This document shows, in pieces, positions 46,550 through 56,882 of a stretch of DNA of 64,000 nucleotides. The stretch comes from Diphasiastrum complanatum. Its lineage: Eukaryota; Streptophyta; Lycopodiopsida; Lycopodiales; Lycopodiaceae. The translations under genes were made by a program, and so were the position numbers. Each line of letters starts with the position of its first letter. The stretch's first letter is position 1. The notes below the pieces were generated by a model. The model ran no database searches and had not been told where the DNA came from. It saw nothing but the letters and a program-made list of their open reading frames with translations. The stretch spans positions 46,066,966 through 46,130,965 of the forward strand of contig CM055109.1 in the NCBI GenBank assembly GCA_029204225.1, written 5' to 3'.

Positions 46550-47132
46550 TTGCAATATCCAAGACGAGAAAATGTATGGTGTTCAGTGTGCACGCAAAAC
46601 CTTACAACGAACGAGTGTCCAGTCCTAAAGCAAAATATGAGACTGACACATAGATTCTGCCATCTGTGCAATGCAACATCGCACGATACAGCATTTTGCC
46701 CATTCAACCCAGCGTCAAGGCGGAAGAAATTACCGCTGCTACAGATGCGACGAAGGACACAGAATTGCGGAATGTCTCTACAAGGGACAATATACATCCT
46801 TCTGTCGAGAATGTGGTTATGGACATTGTTTCAAGAATTGTCCATTTAAACCTAGAACCAGTGCACCTCTTAACTTCATTGCAATACAACAACCAACAGT
46901 TCCAGCAGGGATGCCATCGGAAGGACGACAATTCCACGCTCATGTGTTAGCGGTTATGCGAGCGCAGAAGATGAAGGAAGTGACTCCCTCACCATCAGCA
47001 TCAGTCCCTGACGACCAACCCTTCAACTTCTGTGCCATCTCCGAATGTGAGAGAAGAAAGAAGACAGTACCAAAAAATAAGACACTGGGTACAGAAGGCA
47101 CAAGTGGAGGAAAAAGAGCAAGAAAGAGTTAA
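46550..47132 (+). pseudogene. GYP-A nucleocapsid with clustered zinc knuckles
   Basis: Frame one (46550-46735) has CSVCTQNLTTNEC (a degenerate knuckle lacking the His) and CHLCNATSHDTAFC at 46658-46699. After a frameshift, frame two has CYRCDEGHRIAEC at 46737-46775 and CRECGYGHCFKNC at 46803-46841. Three good CCHC motifs and one degenerate one within 260 bases is more than the usual one or two of plant gypsy gag. Zinc knuckles bind the genomic RNA. The frameshift makes this copy inactive. Confidence 0.75.
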
Positions 47133-47507
47133 TCCCACGGAACCTCCAGTTGGCGTCGAACAGGAACCACAAGCGAGCTCACCACTGTGCATTGTTCAAA
47201 ATGATCGGTTGCACCAACATGAACCACCTTTTCACATGGTGGAGCCCGAGGAACCACGCACTGAAAGGCTCACCCTTTTATTGTTAAGCCGTGTTAGTTT
47301 ACCACTCGGAGAACTACTGCGGATTGCACCACAAGTGAAAAGACTTCTAGCTGAATGGGCCAAAGCGGATGAGGAGCCAGTAGCACTTGAGCCCATATAT
47401 TGTACGAGTTATAAAGAAACAAGTAACGTCCTCCACATCGGAGCAGCATGGGAAAGTGAGGAACACAATATCCCATCAAACACAAGAGATACAAGGACGA
47501 GGCAGCA

Positions 47508-47924
47508 GTGGTAGATGGAGAATCGGGTGTCAATTTGATCTCCACTACTTTACAAGGGTTCAAGCCAACAAGATTCGCCATCAAACTGGCAGATCAATCC
47601 TGTGTGAAACCGAAAGGTGTAGTTGCCGATATCCCTGTAAAGATAGCAGGCATGCAGTTTGTGATTACTTTTGTAGTCATGGATATACCTGAATCTCCAT
47701 CTGCATACTGTGTCTTATTGGGAAGACCATGGGTGAGGATTGCACAAGTAGTACACAACTGGGGTACGGGAAAACTCACCTTCGAGAACAGAGAACAGGT
47801 TGTAAAGGTTGATCCAACCACATGGGCGGTGAAACCTATTGCACCCAAAGCTGATGATGGATCATCCACCACAGATCACATGATTGATCGCCCAAGGCCA
47901 GCCAAGGGAGGTCACTATGATTAA
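47508..47924 (+). pseudogene. GYP-A aspartic protease region
   Basis: The frame begins with VDGESGVNLIS, corresponding to the catalytic Asp motif of gypsy proteases (normally D-S/T/G-G-x-G), followed by FVVMDIPESPSAYCVLLGRPWVR, the flap and ILG-R-PW part. It ends with TAA at 47922-47924. The same block is at 51941-52230 in copy 2. The altered residues around the catalytic Asp may reduce activity. Confidence 0.75.
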
Positions 47925-48614
47925 GAGACGGATCTTGTGATATGGACATATGCATTAGCAACTATTGACTACAAGGCATGTCAATATGAATCAAATCCAG
48001 AACCTAGTACATCTTCACCCAAATGTTACACCATGGACACACCAATCACATTTGGGGTGAATATGATAAACGTAGCATGGATGTCAGCGGAGCCTATTGA
48101 GAACCCAGTGGACGATGATCTAGTCCCTTGGCAACATGCTCTAACTTATAATAAGGAGATTGAGCTGACTGATGAACAAGTTCTACACCACATGGACGCA
48201 GATCGTTACGGAACCAAGAAGGTACCAGCTCAACCACCACAAAAGTCTGCTATGGTGAAAGTCTCAAGTATCGATCCACCCAAGGCACCTGCGAATAAGA
48301 AGAATCACTTGAAGCAATGCTACAACCAGGTGTTCCGATGGAGTGATCTACCCGAAGAGGCAATAGCTACAATGGATGTTGATATTCGCAACCATGAGGC
48401 GAATGTCACGGCAGTCTCGGTGAAAGACAACAAGGATGAATCCACCAAAATGACAAAAAAGGATAAAAAGAAAGTGTCAGATTCCTTGAAGTCAAGCAAG
48501 ATAGACTCAGATACAACGTCATCTTCTACACAGGTGACAGACAATCAAAAAATGACCAGTCGGGCTAAGATTAATATGCTGAAAGAGGAATCTCGATGAG
48601 CGCCAGTTCACGAG

Positions 48615-49440
48615 ATGCCTGAGACTTTCAAGAATTACACCTTAATAGCCACTGAGTTCAAGAGACTACGATCGTTGTTGGTGAAATATAAAGATTGTTC
48701 TGCCTGGAGTTATAGTGACCTGAAGGGCATTCCACCAACAGTAGTCCAACACACCATACCCTTGGTGGATGGAGCAATCCCCAAGGTAAGCCGTTATTAC
48801 CGCTGCAACCCGAATTATACTGAGCTGATCAAGCAAGAGTTGCAGAAGCTGATGGATGCAGATTTCATCTATGAAGTCGAGCACACAGAATGGTAATCAC
48901 TATTAGTTATAGTACCCAAGAAAAATGGCAAAATGTGGATTTGTGTGAATCTGAAGGCGCTAAATGCAGTCACAAAAAAAATCATTTTCCTTTACCGTTT
49001 ACGGAAAGTGTCCTTGACAGAGTAGCCGGCGTTGAGGCCTACAGTTTTCTAGATGGCTTCAGCAGCTACAACCAGGTGAAGATAACCCCTCAGGACCAGC
49101 ACAAGACAACATTTGCCATGGAATGAGAACCTATGCCTATAAAGTGATGCCATTCGGACTTTGCAATGCCCCAAGCACCTTCCAACAAGTCATGCAGGCG
49201 GCATTCAAAGATTATCTGCAAAAAATTTTGGAAATTTTCTTGGACGATCTATGCGTGCATGGACCAGACTCACAACACTTATCCAACCTGGAGAAGGTGA
49301 TACAAAAATGCCGCGACTACCAGATGTCCCTGAATCCAAAAAAAATGTCAATTTTGGGTAACACATGGCTTGATTCTCGGCCATATAGAGTCAAGACATG
49401 GGATCGCCACAGATCTATCAAAGATCAGGATCATTATTGA
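48615..49440 (+). pseudogene. GYP-A reverse transcriptase, copy 1
   Basis: Parts read QHTIPLVDGAIPKVSRYYRCNPNYTELIKQELQKLMDADFIY, a stop at 48894, then (in shifted frames) KMWICVNLKALNAV, FPLPFTESVLDRVAG, SFLDGFSSYNQVKI, KVMPFGLCNAPSTFQQVMQAAF and the active site IFLDDLCVHG at about 49235. All core motifs are visible, but stops and frameshifts at 48895, 48920 and 49125 break the protein. Confidence 0.85.
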
Positions 49441-49798
49441 TCTACCACCACCAGGGACGATCCGAGAAGTCTATATCTTCATGGGTCATGCTAACTATTA
49501 TAGGATCTTCATTCTTGATTTTGTGGAGTTAGCTCGACTAATTTACAAACTCACAACGGATCCACATTGGAACGAGGAAGCCCTAAAGGCTTTCTAGAAG
49601 CTTAAGGATGCATTGGTTTCAGCACCAATCTTACGCCCACCCAATTGGTCCATTGAGTTTTACGTGCATACGGACACATCAAAGTATGCAGTTGGAACAG
49701 TCTTAACCCAGCCAGGTGAACACAAAAAGGATTTTCCAATCCAATTTGCAAGCTGACAGCTCAGTGATACTGAAATGAACTATTCAACCACAGAGCGG

Positions 49799-50492
49799 TG
49801 TAAGAATTGTCAAAAATTGGCAAATCTAGCTTGATAAAAAACCATGTAGTATAATGTAAATTTTGTACATAAGTGGATTCCACACATGTGAGGCCAAGAT
49901 GACACGTGGCAACCCACTCCTAATGTACGTTAGGTCAAGTCCATAGGGTTGGTCATGTCATTTTGGTAGTGATTCCTAGTTTATAGGACCTAAATCCTAG
50001 ATTTAAGGTGAAAATTTGACCAACTAGCTATTTACCAAGCATGACTCTAGGAAATAGACTAGGGTTTCATTTTAGGTCAAGGAGAGTGAGTTAACTTTCT
50101 TTTTACATGCTGGAAATCCACCTAACTTCAAGAAGGAAGTCGAATTTGCTATGTATTCCCTCTCTCCATAGTGAGAAGATAGAAATTTTTTGGAGCTCAT
50201 TGGCAATCTCAAGCTAGTTCACTATGTACATTGAGTTTTTGTGATCCACCAAATCAATTTCTACTTGTTTCTCAGGTTGAAGGCCATACTACAACCTGTA
50301 GTACACACGTGTGGGCTCGGATTTCAATGTTTATCAATGCTTTTGATTGTTAATGCTTGTTGTTTGTCAAATTGCCAATCTAGATCAACTTTTTTGTGTC
50401 TAGTTTTTCGATAGATTGTTAAGCAAGCATCCAATCACTCTTGTGGATCTTTTGTAGATTCATTTATGGTCCTAAAGTACAGTACTTTCACA
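49799..50492 (+). repeat. Copia 5' LTR (694 bp)
   Basis: It starts TGTAAGAATTGTC at 49799 and ends ACTTTCACA, immediately followed by a perfect primer site. It contains CACACGTGTG at 50304-50313, 179 bases from the end, and a second CCACACATGTG word near 49886. A 3' part of the same LTR recurs at 62260-62597. Confidence 0.85.
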
Positions 50493-50504
50493 TGGTATCA
50501 GAGC
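50493..50504 (+). other. Copia primer-binding site
   Basis: TGGTATCAGAGC, canonical initiator-Met tRNA primer site, follows the LTR directly. Confidence 0.85.
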
Positions 50505-50825
50505 CAAGTACAAGAGCATAAGCCATTCATCTAATGCAAATTCATTTTTAGCCAGTTTTGGTGCTAAAAACTAGTATTGAGAGGGCAAGCTAGAATCTTG
50601 ATTTTGGTGAGGAGATTTGATCCCAAACTTGGTAGGGGTCCAAATCCGTACTATTCACATGTGTGGGCACCTCTGAACCTACATTTATTGCATGGTATTC
50701 ATTTGATCCAAAGAAATTCAATTTCTGAGCTTTTGATGTAATTTTTGGTTGAAATCTTAGGATAAACTACCAAGATTGAGTGCCATTGATTAGATTTGAC
50801 TTACGGTCATGAGATCTAATTAATC
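50505..50825 (+). other. Copia leader remnant
   Basis: Untranslated sequence after the primer site. It ends where it joins a partial GYP-A LTR at about 50830, so no gag is present. Confidence 0.6.
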
Positions 50826-50829
50826 TAGG

Positions 50830-51354
50830 CTCCAAGATGAATGGATAGGATCATTGTGAATATTAGCCAATAATATTGAGAGGCAAGGGCCTTCCCCATT
50901 TTATAAAAAGGCACCATTTGTACACTATTTTCATGCTTAATGAGGAGGAGGAAAATCTACCATTTTTGGAAGAGAAGCATCCTCATTTGCTATTCACTAC
51001 TTGCTATTGCTCTTGATTGTATTTTCCCATTGCTTTCTATTTCCATGTTTATTGTTTGCCATAGTGAATGCAAGCATAAGGAGCATTTGAGCTAACCTCC
51101 ACCCTCACTCTCTATCTCTCTCTTTCTCTTCTTTTCTCAATCTCTTCTTCTACATTCCTTCTCTTCAACCAAAACCATGATGAATGCTAGTGTAGAGGAG
51201 TAGAGTTAAAGAGGAGTAGTATAGTGGTGAGTAGAGTTAAGGGAGGAAGTAGGAAATTAACTAAAAGTAGCATCTATGCATAGTTAGGTACCTATCTAGT
51301 GATCTAACCTTTGTTGACAGGCAGAAGGGCTATACTACGAAAGATCTTCGACCC
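50830..51354 (+). repeat. Partial GYP-A LTR, 3' portion
   Basis: From CCAAGATGAATGGATAGGATC onward the sequence matches 60220-60583 and the complement of 25720-25171, ending AAGATCTTCGACCCC near 51354. The 5' third of the LTR is missing. Its position upstream of the gag-pol of copy 2 makes it the likely remnant of that element's 5' LTR, though no primer site follows. Confidence 0.7.
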
Positions 51355-51359
51355 CATAG

Positions 51360-51560
51360 GCTTCCACACAAGAAAATTCAAAGGAAACAAAATCGTTCAC
51401 GATACATCGATAAGAAATAAAACCGTTTGCGACATGGGCAATGATTCTCTAGGCAACACAACATGGCTACAATGATCTAGACAAGAGTAGCAATCAGTCT
51501 TGATGGTGCAAACTACAGGATATGGAAATTCAAAATCAAAACACTTCTGAAGGGCGAAGG
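51360..51560 (+). pseudogene. Copia gag start fragment
   Basis: The + strand around 51463-51570 reads as a copia gag start (SLDGANYRIWKFKIKTLLKGEG) with stops. The first 70 bases (ACACAAGAAAATTCAAAGGAAAC...) recur at 60727-60800. It separates the partial LTR from the gypsy gag at 51580. Confidence 0.6.
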
Positions 51561-51579
51561 CATCTAGTCGATGACCGAA

Positions 51580-51960
51580 CTCTCAGAGAAGCTGATGATA
51601 TTCCCTATGTCCTTACTTGCAGTGGCTCAGGATTGGTTTTTTAACCTGTCATAGGAAGAGAAATCCACCTGGGAAGCGGTTAAGACGGCTCTCATTACGC
51701 GCTTTAAACCAAGAAAGTTCCTGGAAAATCCATTTCTCCTGTTGAGCAAAGTCAAGATGGGAAAATGAGAAAAGGTCCGGGACTATATTGAATGGGTCAA
51801 ACATCTACGATCCGAGTGCAGTGCAGCCCTGACTCTCGATCATGCGATGATCATGTGGTTCCTAGCCGGATTACCACGAAGCATCAGAAGAGAACTAAAA
51901 CGACGGGAGCAGTACGCTACTCTGCAAGAAGCTATGGAGGATGCCATCAGGGAAGAGGAT
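51580..51960 (+). pseudogene. GYP-A gag capsid fragment, copy 2
   Basis: It reads LLAVAQDWFFNLS-stop-EEKSTWEAVKTALITRFKPRKF, then DYIEWVKHLRSECSAAL and MWFLAGLPRSIRRELKRREQYATLQEAMEDAIREED, matching the minus-strand gag at 13904-13239. Two in-frame stops are present. At about 51958 it changes into protease-region sequence at the shared word ATGCAGT. Confidence 0.8.
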
Positions 51961-53217
51961 GCAGTATGTGATTACTTTTGTGGTCATGGATATACCTAAA
52001 TCTCCATCTGCATATTGTGTTTTACTAGGAAGACCATGGTTGAGGACTGCGCAAGTAGTACACAACTGGGATACAAGGCAACTCACCTTCAAGAACAGAG
52101 AACATGCTATAAAAGTAGATTCAACCACATGGGCAGTGAAACCTATTGCACCCAAAGCTGACGACGGATCATCCACGACATATCATACGATTGATCGCCC
52201 AAGGCCAACCAAGGGAGGTCACTATCATTCAGAGACGGATGTCATGAGATGGACGGATGCATTAGCAACTATTGACTGCCAAACATGTCAATATGAATCA
52301 GATCCAGAACCGAGTACATCTTCACCCGAATGTTACACTATGGACACACCAATCACATTTGGAGTGAATATGATAAACATAGCATGGTTGTCAACGGAGC
52401 CAATTGAGAACCCAGTGGACGATGATCTAGTCCCTTGGCAACATGCTCTAACTTATAGTAAGGAGATTGAACTGACTGATGAACAAGTCCTACACCACAT
52501 GGACCCAGATCGTTACGGAACCAAGAAGGTACCAGCTCAACCACTACAAAGGTCTACTATTGCGAAAGTCTCAAGGATTGATCCACCTAAGACACCTGCG
52601 AATAAGAAGAATCAGCTGAAGCAACACTATAACCAGGTGATCCGATGGGGTGACCTACCCGAAGAGACAATACCTACAGTAGATATTGATATTTGCAACC
52701 ATGAGGCGAATGTCACAGTAGTCCCGAAGAAAGGATGAACCCACCAAAATGACAAAAAGGGCAAAAGGAAGGTGTTGGATTCCTTGAAGTCAATCAAGTT
52801 GGACTCAGATACAACATCATCTTCTACATAGGTGACAGAAAATAAAAAAATGACCAGTCGGGCCAAGATCAATATGTTCAAAGAGGAATCTCGACGAGCT
52901 CCGGTTCATGAGATGCCTGATACTTTCAAGAATTATACATTGGACGACATGGTAATCATGATGCCGCAAGCCCAACAAGAACCTGATCAAAGTCAGGCAC
53001 CAGCGAAACAAGTCTTCGAGGGATCTGCACGAACATAGCCGATGAATAATGCGGAACCAGGAGAAGAAGAAATGATAGTGCATGTGGGAGAGCAGTTAAC
53101 ACCCATGCAGTTCAAGAGACTACGATCCTAATTGGTGGAATATAAAGACTGTTTTTCTTGGAGCTATAGTGATCTAAAGGGCATTCCGCCAACAGTAGTC
53201 CAACATACCATACCCTT

Positions 53218-53787
53218 GTGGATGGGGCAGTCCCCAAGGTGAGCCGTTACTACCACTGCAACCCGAATTATACAGAACTGATCAAGCAAGAGTTGCAGAA
53301 GCTTATGGATGCAGATTTCATTTACGAAATTGAGCACACAGAATGTGTATCACTGATAGTTATGGTACCCAAGAAGAATGGCAAAATGTGGATTTGTGTG
53401 AATCTGAAGGCGCTTAATGCAGTCACCAAAAAAGATCATTTTCCTTTACCATTTACGGAAAGTGTCCTCAATAGAGTAGCTGGCGATGAAGCCTACAGTT
53501 TTCTGGACGGCTTCAGCAGTTACAACCAAGTTGAAATAGCCCCCCAGGACCAGCACAAGACAACATTTTCCACAAAATGGAAAACTTATGCCTACAAAGT
53601 GATGCCATTCGGACTTTGCAATGCCCCAAGCACTTTTCAGCGAGTCATGCAAGTGGCATTCAAAGATTATTTGCAAAATTTTTTGGAAATTTTCTTGGAC
53701 AATCTGTGCGTGCATGGACCAGATTCAGAACACTTATCCAATTTGGAGATGGTGCTACAAAAATGTCCGAATAACAGATCTCCCTGA
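53218..53787 (+). pseudogene. GYP-A reverse transcriptase, copy 2
   Basis: The 189-codon frame is open from VSRYYHCNPNYTELIKQELQKLMDADFIYEIEHTE through MVPKKNGKMWICVNLKALNAVTKKDHFPLPF, SFLDGFSSYNQVEI and VMPFGLCNAPSTFQRVM. The catalytic FLDD is changed to FLDN (IFLDNLCVHG, about 53690). Loss of the second active-site Asp would abolish polymerase activity. A frameshift follows at about 53770. Confidence 0.85.
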
Positions 53788-53989
53788 ATCCAGAAAAATG
53801 TCAATTCTGGGTGACACATGGCTTGATACTCGGCCATATAGTGTCAAGACACGGGATCGTCACAGATCTATCAAAGATCAGGATCATTATTGATCTACCA
53901 CCACCGGGGATGATCCGCGAGGTCTACATTTTCATGGGTCATGCTAACTATTATAGGATCTTCATTTTTGCGGAGTTAGCCAGACCAAT

Positions 53990-54540
53990 TTACAAGCTCA
54001 CAAAGGATCCACATTGGAATGAGGAAGCTCTAAAGGCTTTCCAGAACATTAAGGATGCATTGGTCTCAGCACCAATCTTACGACCACCCAATTGGTCCAT
54101 TGAGTTCCACGTGCATACGGACGCATCGAAGTATGCAGTTGGAGCAGTCTTAACCTAGACAGGTAAACACAAAAAGAATTTTACAATCCGATTTGCGAGC
54201 CGACAGCTCAGTGATACCGAAATGAATTATTCAACCACAAAGCGGGAAGCACTGGCAATGATCTATGCGGTTAAGAAGTTTTGACACTATTTGATGGCCA
54301 CATATTTTGCTTTTTATATGGACCATCAACCCTTGCTATATCTCGTTAATAAAACTTGCAACACCGGGAGAATCACCAAATGGCTCTTTCTGTTGTTGGA
54401 ATTTGATTTTCGGATAGTAGTTCGCAAGGGAAAACAACACTACATGGTAGATCATTGTCATGAATCAAAGGAAAGGAGATTGCAACCCAACCCGATGATG
54501 AGTTGGTAGATGCTGTCTTATTTTACGTGGACACAGTACC
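53990..54540 (+). pseudogene. GYP-A RNase H, copy 2
   Basis: Recognisable pieces are IEFHVHTDASKYAVGAVLT (ends in a stop at about 54156), SRQLSDTEMNYSTT, FYMDHQPLLYLVNKTCNTGRITKW and FDFRIVVRKGKQHYMVDH. Stops at 54156 and 54280 and a frameshift near 54460 break it. Confidence 0.8.
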
Positions 54541-54646
54541 AGAATGGGCTGCCAACATTGTTGAATATCTAATTCAGGGCCAACCAGACAAATCACTACC
54601 AAAGGCGGAACAGTTGAAATTGATCTTGAAGGCTAGAACTTATTAG

Positions 54647-55783
54647 TTGATTGCCGACCAGTTGTATCGAAGAGGTCCAGACAGAATTCTTCGGCAGTGT
54701 TTCTTCCTCATGAGACCACCCAGATCATTTCGCTTTCACATGGGTGGAGGTCATTTTGCATCTGACATTACAGTTCGCAAGATCCTACAATCAGGATGTT
54801 GGTGGCCAACGATTCATAAAGATACGGAGGAATACTTGAAAAAGTGTGATGTGTGCCAAAGGGCAAGGAGACCAACGAGATTGAACTATGATCTACTACA
54901 CCCAGTCTTAGCCCAATCACCGTTCAAAAAATGGAAATTGGATTATATTGGTCCAATTCACCCTACAGCAAGGAGTTTCCAGGCTCGATACATAATCGTA
55001 GCCACAGACTACCTCACCAAATGGGTCGAAGCCAAGGAAGTAAGAGTAGCTGATGCTAGGACCACTGCCAAGTTCCTTTATGAAAATATCATTGTGCGCT
55101 TCGGATGCCCGGTGGAATTAGTTAGTGATCACGGAAGCCATTTCATCAACGAGACCATCAAGGTCCTATTGGAGGAATTCTTCGTGATCCACAGAACCAG
55201 TACGCCTTATTATCTTCGTGGTAATGGACAAGCAGAATCATCCAATAAGATCCTGTGTAGCATGCTCACGAAAACAATTGAAGCTAGCAGATCAAATTGG
55301 GAACACAAGTTGCATGCTGAACTGTGGAGATTCAGGACAGCATATAAAGAGAGCACTGATCAAACACCCTTCCAATTGGTATATGGTCAGGATGCTGTGA
55401 TGCTAGTAGAGTTTTTAGTTCCTTCATTAAGGATTGCCACCGCGCAACATCTTAATGAGTCCAAATCTCTACAACTACACCACGAAGCTTTACATAAACT
55501 CTGTGAAACATGTTTACTAGTTGTGCATGCATTGGCAGCTGAAAAAGAAAGACGTAAAGCTTGGCATGATCACAGATTACAAAAGATGGATCTTCGTTCA
55601 GGAGATTTGGTCCTGATGTATAAAACCAAGGCGATCAAGAGGAAGTTAAAATTCACGGGTGAAGGTCCTTATAGGATCAATGAAACTCTTAATCATGGGC
55701 CCGTGAAATTAGAAAAGCTAGATGGGATGCCATTCGACACACCCATCAACAGTAGCCGGTTGCACAAGTACTGGCCACCATAG
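54647..55783 (+). CDS. GYP-A integrase, 378-codon open frame
   Basis: The frame contains the zinc-binding region (GGGHFAS...CDVCQRARRPTR, about residues 27-74), the catalytic core with LDYIGP (first Asp, about 100), VSDHGSHF (second Asp, about 160) and NGQAESSNK (Glu, about 195), and a C-terminal domain (LRSGDLVLMYKTKAIKRKLKFTGEGPYRI) typical of gypsy integrases. It ends at a stop 55783, just before a purine/G-rich stretch. Integrase inserts the cDNA into the host genome. The frame itself looks whole but is part of a polyprotein whose upstream parts are broken, so it is unlikely to be made. The Met chosen is just the first in the frame. Confidence 0.85.
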   Translation: MIADQLYRRGPDRILRQCFFLMRPPRSFRFHMGGGHFASDITVRKILQSGCWWPTIHKDTEEYLKKCDVCQRARRPTRLNYDLLHPVLAQSPFKKWKLDYIGPIHPTARSFQARYIIVATDYLTKWVEAKEVRVADARTTAKFLYENIIVRFGCPVELVSDHGSHFINETIKVLLEEFFVIHRTSTPYYLRGNGQAESSNKILCSMLTKTIEASRSNWEHKLHAELWRFRTAYKESTDQTPFQLVYGQDAVMLVEFLVPSLRIATAQHLNESKSLQLHHEALHKLCETCLLVVHALAAEKERRKAWHDHRLQKMDLRSGDLVLMYKTKAIKRKLKFTGEGPYRINETLNHGPVKLEKLDGMPFDTPINSSRLHKYWPP

Positions 55784-56882
55784 TGAGACAAATCCAAATT
55801 GGGGGTGGCACGTTACAAAAAGCTAATCTGCACAGCCATCACCGCTAGATCTAAGGAGATCAAGCCAAATCAAGCTAAATCCATCAAAATTCAGCTAGAT
55901 CTGACAAGATCGGAAAAATCCATCAGAATCTAAGGAGGATCCAGATCTTGATAGGATAAAAAAAAAAGCAGATCATCAGATTGAGTGATGGATCTACTAC
56001 CAAGAATCCATCAAAACTTCCAGAGCACTACCAACAGTCAGATCAAGCCTGGATGAAGCTGATTACTAGTTTACAAAAGTTAATAATCAGAAAATCTCGA
56101 TATCTCGTCCAAAAACACTTTGAAAGAGTATTTTTTTCATGATTTTTTGAGATCCCCTGGGAGATAGCTCTTGAAAATTGGACAGTCACCAGATCTGACC
56201 TAGATGCATCCATGAAAATCTTTGCAAGAGTTCTTGGTGTAGGAATCATCATTTTTTAGTGTATGCGAGAGTTCCCAGATTTTCAGAACCCTCGTAGAGC
56301 ATCAAGATCATCTTACCAACTCTCGCAAGGTGCCTAAATAGAATCAGAGCAGTGAAATTAGTCGGCCTACATGGTCTGATCTTGAAAATCCAATCACAGG
56401 AACAAGTTGTGTGAGAGATCACTTCCTGCGAGAGTTGAACCCTCACAGACAGCCTGAACCCTCGCAGAACCTTCGCATAGCAATCAAATCACCTTTTGAA
56501 CTCTCGCAGACTTCTCTGAGGTCTTAGAATTTTGTGAAGAAGGTGCCTGTCAAAATTTGGGTAGAATTGAACAAGAAAAAGTGGATTTCACCTAATACGC
56601 ACTCTAAATTTCGTTATATAAGGGCTGAATTCAAGTCATTTGTCACTTTGCTAGCGAAGCTCTGTCGAAAATTCCACTGAAAATACCAAGTTTTTTGTTT
56701 TCAAACAAACTTCCTACCAGCTGTCATCTGCTCATATTAAAAACCGATCTGCGTTCTGAACTACAATCATTGTTCTTTAACACTCATTATTCTCAGTTTT
56801 CTACTGTTTCCACATCTTTTTTCATTTTCCACTGTTTTTTCTACTTTTCTAACTTTTTTGACCACTAATCATCATTGCTAAC
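55784..56882 (+). other. Spacer between integrase and ORF3
   Basis: About 1.1 kb without a coding frame. It begins with a G-rich stretch (AAATTGGGGGTGGCACG near 55795). The 56250-56520 part carries CTCTCGCA/TGCGAGAG boxes like those in the gag leader at 14100-14830. A TATATAAG box at 56615-56622 lies about 260 bases upstream of the ORF3 ATG, raising the possibility of an internal promoter. Confidence 0.6.

Larger units (their letters stand above)
46340..49798 (+). mobile_element. GYP-A copy 1, gag to RNase H, truncated
   Basis: A decayed + strand gypsy element. It holds gag zinc knuckles (46580-46841), protease (about 47508-47924), a linker (47937-48599), reverse transcriptase (48615-49440) and the start of RNase H (to about 49795). 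Multiple stops and frameshifts are present. The right end is cut at 49798/49799 by a copia LTR insertion or junction. No LTR of its own is seen on the left. Confidence 0.85.
51580..55783 (+). mobile_element. GYP-A copy 2, gag-pol part
   Basis: In order: a capsid fragment (51580-51958), a deletion that joins it to the protease region (51950-52230), a linker, reverse transcriptase (53218-53787), RNase H (53990-54510) and integrase (54647-55783). It has several stops and frameshifts, but the integrase frame is long and intact. Followed on the same strand by a spacer, ORF3 and the 3' LTR at 59915, making this the best overview of the family's structure. Confidence 0.85.
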
